From NCBI RefSeq assembly GCF_024679095.1, contig NC_066516.1, forward strand, positions 23,252,218-23,316,217: a stretch of DNA of 64,000 nucleotides, in the 5' to 3' direction. The translations under genes and the position numbers were made by a program. Of the stretch, positions 60,901 through 64,000 are shown piece after piece. The stretch is from Eriocheir sinensis (lineage: Eukaryota > Arthropoda > Malacostraca > Decapoda > Varunidae). The stretch's first letter is position 1, and each line of letters opens with the position of its first letter. The notes beneath the pieces are model-generated. The model ran no database searches. It saw only the letters and a list, made by a program, of their open reading frames with translations, and was not told the DNA's origin.

Positions 60901-63252
60901 ATAAGTAAGACAAGTAATAGTGCCAATAGATTTAAGGAAAAGGGCAAGGAATGTAACTAAGGCATCAATATTTTTACTTTTTTGGCAAAGAAAGTTTCTT
61001 ACATCAGTGTTGTCATGTTAATATAATTCAGGAGATCCTTAGTTTCACATCCTCTTGATTTCCTAGATTTTGGATTCTTTTGACAAAATATGGGACAGTT
61101 GAAATACAATGTCATAATTTTCCAAACTCAAACAATAATTTACGTGACGTTCAATAGTTTGTGTGCACAACATCAGTATTTTTTGTGCTGGGTCATGAGT
61201 ATGAAGACAGTGCACTTTGTATCAACATTTATTCAGCATCAGTGCTAGGGTCTACTGAATATTTAAAATGTACTTGTTTATTGTGTGTGGGTGTTATTCT
61301 TGGAAAATCTCACATAGTGACTGAGTTTGCTTATAATGAATGTACATTTGCAGTGGTTATATAGGGATGCACTCCACGACCCCGTACAACCACCAGAATG
61401 TTAATTGACCACACTTTTACATAAACAGTGCACTGACCTAGTATTACAAGCAACAGTAATGATGTATTAAATAACAGTAATAACATACTTATTACATTAG
61501 TTACCCACAAGCCACCTTCCTGTCATGTAGTGTGGCCCAATTGAACAGAGTCAGCAGAGTGCAACAAAGATAGCAGTACTTTGAAATTCCATACAGCTTT
61601 TCTGCCGATCATGGCTTGAACGCAACCCTAGATTGTATGTAGCTGCAGTGAGAGCTGTAAAGCAACATTCTATGGAAACATAAACCACACTGAATATTTA
61701 GGATGCCTGCTCTGTAATTGTTGCCTCTTGTTCACAAACACTAAGTATTGCAGCATTTTTTTCCACTTATTAATTAGCATTACTTAATGTAGTTTGGAAT
61801 AAGTGGAAAAAAATACTGCAATACTTAGTGTTTGTGAACAAGAGGCAACAATTACAGAGCAGGCATCCTAAATATTCAGTGTGGTTTATATGTCTTTCAC
61901 AAAATGCTATATTTTCCTGCTAAAATGAACACACTCCAGGACTTTAGTGCTAGGTTCACAATGCTTCAAGAAAGAGCACACTTGCAAATCCGATCTTATG
62001 CAGGGCCATCTTATAGGGCAAGCGATCATGCAAAATGAAAAGTAGCACAAAGAGATTTTTCACATATGAAATACATGATAGAAATAGGCTGGATGCAATT
62101 TTTCGAAGTGGCACACGTTGAATATGCATAAAATGAGAACTGGGTGTGGAGAATTAGGAGGGAAAGTGCATTTGAGCATCCATTCCATCATTCCTTTTCA
62201 CAGAACTGTCAGATGCAGTCTTCATGGAAATGATGATGCCCTAGTGATGTCAGATTACAAAAACTTACACATGACCATTTGTACCATATTGTTCACCCTA
62301 CATATCTTTTTGCCTTAACTGGCTGTCTTCAGTTTAGTTGTGTATGGCATGGCTGTGCACAGACTTTTATTATAAAGAAAGTCACTAAATGCCCTGACTT
62401 TTTTTCTTATTTAAAGTCAACTACAAAAATAACTGAATAATTTAAGAAAGCAGAAAACATTTAGAGTTAATTCCCTATTTGTCTTATGCAAAACATGATT
62501 CCTGGTATTCATCATGCTCGTATTCTTTTGACATAATGACCATTCCCAAAGTACTAGATAGAATGGAGATACAGAGATATACACAGGCAATGAAAAGTTG
62601 GATCACCAACATATGTGGCAGTAAGCTTTTTTGAGCTTCCATGGTTAATTCTATAATTTAAGTAAACCTTTCATTGTTGGTGCCAATAATGCCACAGCCT
62701 TAAGAGTTGAAATGTGTAGTATGCCAAAATTTCATCTTTGGGGAAAACTGATGGATTCTGTTTACAATGTGTTCGAATTCACAATGTATTAATCACTGTG
62801 GATCTTTTTTCTTTTTTTTTCAGGATGTAACTGAAGACAACAGCATAGTACTAAAGGATGCCCATGGAGGGAGCCTTACCTCCTCTCCCACAGCCTTACG
62901 TATTCCCAAAGACAGGATGGCTACCATGTTGCTGACCAGTGCTGGAGGCAAGTCAGGAACCTCTCTGTCTTATCCTACACTGAGATTAGTAACAGGAGGT
63001 CCCACTGGTTTAAAGCAAGCATTCAAACTGACTTCAAATTCAAGTAATCATTCTGAAGGATGTGGCAGCCGGTTGGGCCAGCGACAGGATCCTTTTTTGC
63101 TGATGAGCTCGGACACCATCCCCACTTTGCTAGAGCTGACCCAGCAAGACTATGAGGTCAATGCACCAGCCAACAACAGTCTCCTTCAAGGAGCAGAACT
63201 CCTCATGGCACTGGACCAAAGCAGTGAAGCAGCTTTGCTTGATGGGAAGTAA
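51755..63252 (+). CDS. HIF1A (sima): Hypoxia-inducible factor 1 alpha, 3' ten exons (815 codons, 5' partial)
   Basis: Ten exons (51755-51902, 52295-52526, 52939-53086, 53318-53612, 54817-54976, 55327-55437, 55841-55986, 57447-57670, 58181-58734, 62824-63252) join in matching phases. With one base from the missing upstream exon they make 816 codons including the stop. The product is the oxygen-regulated bHLH-PAS transcription factor that pairs with ARNT/tango on hypoxia response elements in the nucleus. The fragment shows the end of PAS-B and its PAC motif (residues 1-50), a Ser/Asn linker, the N-ODD motif LTHLAP with its proline at fragment residue 190, the C-ODD motif FEMRAPYIP with its proline at 381, LxxLL-like motifs (LAQLL, LRNLL), and a C-terminal transactivation domain with YEVNAP (Asn at 786) and NSLLQGAELLMALDQ. 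In this family prolyl hydroxylases and VHL act on the prolines and FIH on the asparagine. The bHLH, PAS-A and first half of PAS-B are outside the window. Having both ODD motifs and the CTAD excludes other bHLH-PAS proteins. Confidence 0.96.
52295..52526 (+). CDS. HIF1A (sima): HIF-1alpha exon: PAS-B end and Ser/Asn linker
   Basis: The acceptor is TTGCCTTGCAG and the entering phase is 2, so AG+T gives Ser and restores NYVVSGVESKDEI across the junction. The rest is low complexity: a Ser run, an Asn/Asp run, then a Pro-rich stretch with LPTPPYSPAP. The exon ends in phase 0 after CAGAAG. The donor is the first GT of a GT microsatellite. Read-through into the intron would add Val-Cys repeats and reach a stop after about 32 codons. 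The linker is probably disordered. Confidence 0.93.
52527..52545. repeat. (GT)n array forming a splice donor
   Basis: About nine GT units immediately follow the exon end, so the donor is GTGTGT. Confidence 0.9.
52939..53086 (+). CDS. HIF1A (sima): HIF-1alpha exon: Pro-rich linker
   Basis: The acceptor is GTTTGGGTCAG and the exon starts GTGAATGAG in phase 0. It encodes VNESPNPRTST, a run of five prolines and KIFVPRTKDMNKGFLTF, 49 codons plus one base. The donor is CACAG|gtaatg. The exon itself begins with GT straight after CAG. I know no domain for this segment. The basic KIFVPRTKDMNKG patch is the most ordered-looking part. Confidence 0.9.
53318..53612 (+). CDS. HIF1A (sima): HIF-1alpha exon: N-terminal oxygen-dependent degradation motif
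   Basis: The acceptor is TTGCTGCTGCAG with entering phase 1 (G+TG gives Val), and the exon opens VLKDEPEDLTHLAPSGGD. LTHLAP followed by GGD matches the N-ODD of HIF-alpha, and the candidate hydroxylated proline is encoded at 53356-53358. An acidic stretch follows (PDLEEEDSCMPQ, FIPSLDDMLTLEYP), typical of a transactivation/ODD region. The exon ends AACAG|gtatgt in phase 2. Confidence 0.95.
53654..54696. mobile_element. pogo/Tigger-like terminal-inverted-repeat element (1043 bp)
   Basis: The left end CAATAAACCCTTGATATAAC and the reverse complement of the right end, CAGTAAACCCTCGATATAAC, match at 18 of 20 positions. TA flanks both ends (53652-53653 and 54697-54698), the target duplication of Tc1/mariner/pogo elements. 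Subterminal sequence includes AAAGTCCGTTATAAGCAGCG. No transposase frame is recognisable, so it is a non-autonomous copy. It fills most of the 1.2-kb intron between the N-ODD exon and the next. Confidence 0.85.
54817..54976 (+). CDS. HIF1A (sima): HIF-1alpha exon: Ser/Pro-rich ODD linker
   Basis: The exon enters in phase 2 (AG+C gives Ser), opens SSLSGGRLLLNRSRCNTPSPD and ends KKQSP|gtatgt in phase 0. The acceptor is a CAGCAG doublet. Either AG keeps the frame, the second giving an exon from 54820 that lacks one Ser. The segment is rich in Ser and Pro, including TPSPD and GTPEPPKP, and lies between the two degradation motifs, where HIF-alpha proteins are disordered. Confidence 0.9.
55327..55437 (+). 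CDS. HIF1A (sima): HIF-1alpha exon upstream of the C-ODD
   Basis: This is an exact 37-codon exon, phase 0 at both ends, with acceptor TTTCACAAAAG and donor TTAAG|gtaaga. It encodes VPFGSSHPRTTTESLFM and SSELFSKLDLK. The ELFSKLDL segment resembles the conserved helix that precedes the C-ODD of HIF-alpha proteins. The acceptor tract is weak, being T-rich only further upstream, but the phase and the neighbours support the exon. Confidence 0.88.
55841..55986 (+). CDS. HIF1A (sima): HIF-1alpha exon: C-terminal oxygen-dependent degradation motif
   Basis: The acceptor is TTGTTTTCAG and the donor CTCAG|gtgagt, with the exon leaving in phase 2. The peptide contains DSDEFEMRAPYIPPSNELL and then DPDDLFTGPESD. 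APYIP is the core bound by VHL after prolyl hydroxylation, and the candidate proline is encoded at 55886-55888. The motif is not a strict LxxLAP: the residue before AP is Arg and the leading position is Phe. The acidic DPDDLF stretch after it fits the ODD. Confidence 0.95.
56220..57030. repeat. Interspersed-repeat-like segments in the intron after the C-ODD exon
   Basis: Contains TTGGATGCCCTTCCTGTAGG, a short duplication (CTATGAGCCCCACCTACCCG and a near copy about 65 bases on), and TTACCACAGTTTACCTTCTC, which is shared with the SINE at 60.05 kb. Family names cannot be given without a repeat library. Confidence 0.6.
57447..57670 (+). CDS. HIF1A (sima): HIF-1alpha exon with GC donor
   Basis: The acceptor is CTTTTCATCAG, and AG+G gives Arg at the junction. 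The exon encodes DGKFSTTTDKEDSSLAQLL and runs to VDPNKVLPGHFAGKG. SLAQLL contains an LxxLL-like motif. It ends GGCAAAG|gcatgt. No GT donor fits there, while the GC donor leaves phase 1, exactly what the next exon needs (G+AT gives Asp). Read-through would reach a stop 8 codons later. Confidence 0.88.
57671..58180 (+). other. GC-AG intron of HIF-1alpha
   Basis: Begins GCATGT after AAAG and ends TTTACTGTTCAG. It is required by the reading phase of both flanking exons. Confidence 0.8.
58181..58734 (+). CDS. HIF1A (sima): HIF-1alpha exon: large linker before the C-terminal domain
   Basis: The acceptor is TTTACTGTTCAG and the exon continues DELDSIGNDSQLAD. It holds two Pro-rich stretches, a possible basic nuclear-localisation region (VKRGHSP...HHKKL) and a conserved-looking segment HSVLRNLLVSGRDESAGY with an LxxLL motif. 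Two candidate donors lie 6 nt apart and both leave phase 0: GGG|gtaaag after 58728 and AAG|gtacag after 58734. The longer form is listed; the shorter one drops Val-Lys. Without splicing the frame would run 22 more codons to a TGA at 58798. Confidence 0.88.
58735..59924. other. Last HIF intron, first part: AT-rich, no feature
   Basis: AT-rich intronic sequence. No repeat, exon or RNA gene is recognised. Confidence 0.6.
59925..60212 (-). mobile_element. tRNA-derived SINE
   Basis: On the minus strand, AGTGGTATAATGGTCGGGAG (from about 60204 downward) is a tRNA-like A box. The B-box region is at about 60140-60155 (GGATT on +), disrupted by an A run. The body extends to about 59925. A truncated copy lies at 43083-43140, and a shared block (ACCACAGTTTACCTTC) also occurs near 56924. 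Confidence 0.75.
60213..61679. other. Last HIF intron, middle: AT-rich, no feature
   Basis: Frames of 60-68 codons have no recognisable domain or splice context. AGAAAGAGAAGAG occurs twice near 60577 and 60605. Confidence 0.55.
61680..61889. repeat. Near-perfect 92-bp inverted repeat with 26-base loop
   Basis: The arms 61680-61771 and 61798-61889 are reverse complements with one mismatch. The outermost bases include TA on both sides, so it may be a young foldback MITE. In HIF pre-mRNA it would form a long hairpin in the last intron. Confidence 0.93.
61890..62823. other. Last HIF intron, final part: AT-rich, ends in T tract and CAG
   Basis: Nothing is recognised except the acceptor tract directly before 62824. 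Confidence 0.6.
62824..63252 (+). CDS. HIF1A (sima): HIF-1alpha last coding exon: C-terminal transactivation domain
   Basis: The exon starts after a long T tract and CAG, in phase 0, and ends with TAA at 63250-63252. It encodes LRIPKDRMATMLLTSAGGK and then LELTQQDYEVNAPANNSLL, QGAELLMALDQ and a short tail. YEVNAP...LLQGxELLxALDQ is the signature of the HIF C-terminal transactivation domain that binds CBP/p300. The asparagine that FIH hydroxylates in this family is encoded at 63160-63162 and is present. Confidence 0.96.
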   Translation, partial: DVTEDNSIVLKDAHGGSLTSSPTALRIPKDRMATMLLTSAGGKSGTSLSYPTLRLVTGGPTGLKQAFKLTSNSSNHSEGCGSRLGQRQDPFLLMSSDTIPTLLELTQQDYEVNAPANNSLLQGAELLMALDQSSEAALLDGK

Positions 63253-63491
63253 TGATTATAGAACCTTAATTCTACATAATATATGAATGATGTGAAATCA
63301 AAATATTTTTTTATCTCATGTGCTCCTCATCCACTCCACTGCCTCTGTCTGTGTCTCAGTGTCAGAGAATAAGCAAATATTCTTGTGGTTTATTTTTCTC
63401 ATAATTGTGTCTCACAAGATGATGTTCTTCCTTTTATCTTTATCACCAGTTACCCTTCAACCTCTAAATCTTCATGGAATTTTATATTCAC

Positions 63492-63497
63492 AATAAA
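63492..63497 (+). promoter_or_regulatory. Candidate proximal polyadenylation signal
   Basis: Exact AATAAA 240 bases after the HIF stop codon, followed by a T-rich stretch. Confidence 0.45.
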
Positions 63498-63888
63498 TTA
63501 TATTTTATTACTAACACTGTTCAGAGACTGAACAAATAGTGATGACATCAATGAAGAATCGAACTAAAAACTATATTTTGTAATAAGTCTTTAATATTGT
63601 TTTTATGAGTTCCAGCTCATTTTATACTTTTAACCAACTTATGTATATACATCTAAAGCTAAGAATGAATGTTAATATAAATGAAATGAGTGTGTTCAAC
63701 ATTATCATATTGAACTTCTTCAGCACAAATTTGTTAAATTCTGTATAATTAAGTTGTTTCAAGAACCAGAAAAGTAAACTGTAAACTCTGTGAGTGTGTG
63801 GAAAAGGTTTTGATATTTATAATTTATTAGTAACTAAACTTCATCATTTACTTTACATGTTGGTATTTGTTTGTTCTATATCGTAGAA

Positions 63889-63894
63889 AATAAA
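63889..63894 (+). promoter_or_regulatory. Candidate distal polyadenylation signal
   Basis: Exact AATAAA about 640 bases after the stop codon, in AT-rich sequence. Confidence 0.4.
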
Positions 63895-64000
63895 TTGCCA
63901 GTTTATCAGTTGAGATCATTTATAAAATAATGAAATAGAATCAATATACCAGCATATTCTGCATAGTACTACCTTACTAATGACTGATTTAAATATTTGA

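Larger units (their letters stand above)
63253..64000 (+). other. HIF-1alpha 3' UTR (to window end)
   Basis: AT-rich sequence after the stop codon. AATAAA occurs at 63492-63497 and at 63889-63894, so two polyadenylation sites are possible; the second would give a 3' UTR of roughly 0.65 kb. No open frame or repeat is recognised. Where the transcript ends cannot be seen from sequence alone. Confidence 0.7.

Overview
The window looks like a piece of a decapod crustacean nuclear genome, most likely a brachyuran crab. The reasons are a very high density of long (GT/CA)n and (GA/CT)n microsatellites, short dispersed repeats of a kind I associate with crab genomes, and a gene of animal type with many introns. 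Only one gene can be supported: the 3' part of a hypoxia-inducible factor alpha subunit (HIF-1alpha, called sima in flies) on the + strand. Ten exons between 51755 and 63252 join in consistent phases into 815 codons plus a stop. They run from the second half of PAS-B, through an N-terminal oxygen-degradation motif (LTHLAP) and a C-terminal one (FEMRAPYIP), to the C-terminal transactivation domain with its asparagine in YEVNAP. The bHLH, PAS-A and first half of PAS-B are not in the window and should lie upstream.

Bases 1-51754 hold no recognisable coding exon. The first visible exon starts in the middle of PAS-B, so this whole stretch is most simply read as part of one intron of at least 51.7 kb. 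It contains dozens of dinucleotide arrays, kilobase-scale purine and pyrimidine tracts, minisatellites with units of 36, 53, 62, 65, 69, 83, 92, 114, 137 and 165 bp, and several dispersed repeat families. The many long open frames here come from stop-free simple repeats and are not genes.

The most interesting signal in the intron is a pair of related sites at 11.8 kb and 28.6 kb. Each has a branchpoint-like CTAAC, a polypyrimidine tract and CAG directly joined to GTAAGT. A CAG|GTGAGG donor follows 43 or 51 nt later. This is the architecture of recursive-splicing ratchet points with their short RS-exons, on the same strand as HIF, dividing the intron into steps of roughly 12, 17 and 23 kb.

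Within the coding half (51.7-64 kb) the introns hold a 1.04-kb pogo/Tigger-like terminal-inverted-repeat element, a near-perfect 92-bp-arm hairpin, and a tRNA-derived SINE on the minus strand. Several splice sites are unusual: one donor lies inside a GT microsatellite, one intron is GC-AG, one acceptor is a NAGNAG pair, one exon has two in-frame candidate donors, and a CA/CT/GT array ends 49 bp before the PAS-B acceptor. The 3' UTR begins at 63253 and has two candidate polyadenylation signals.
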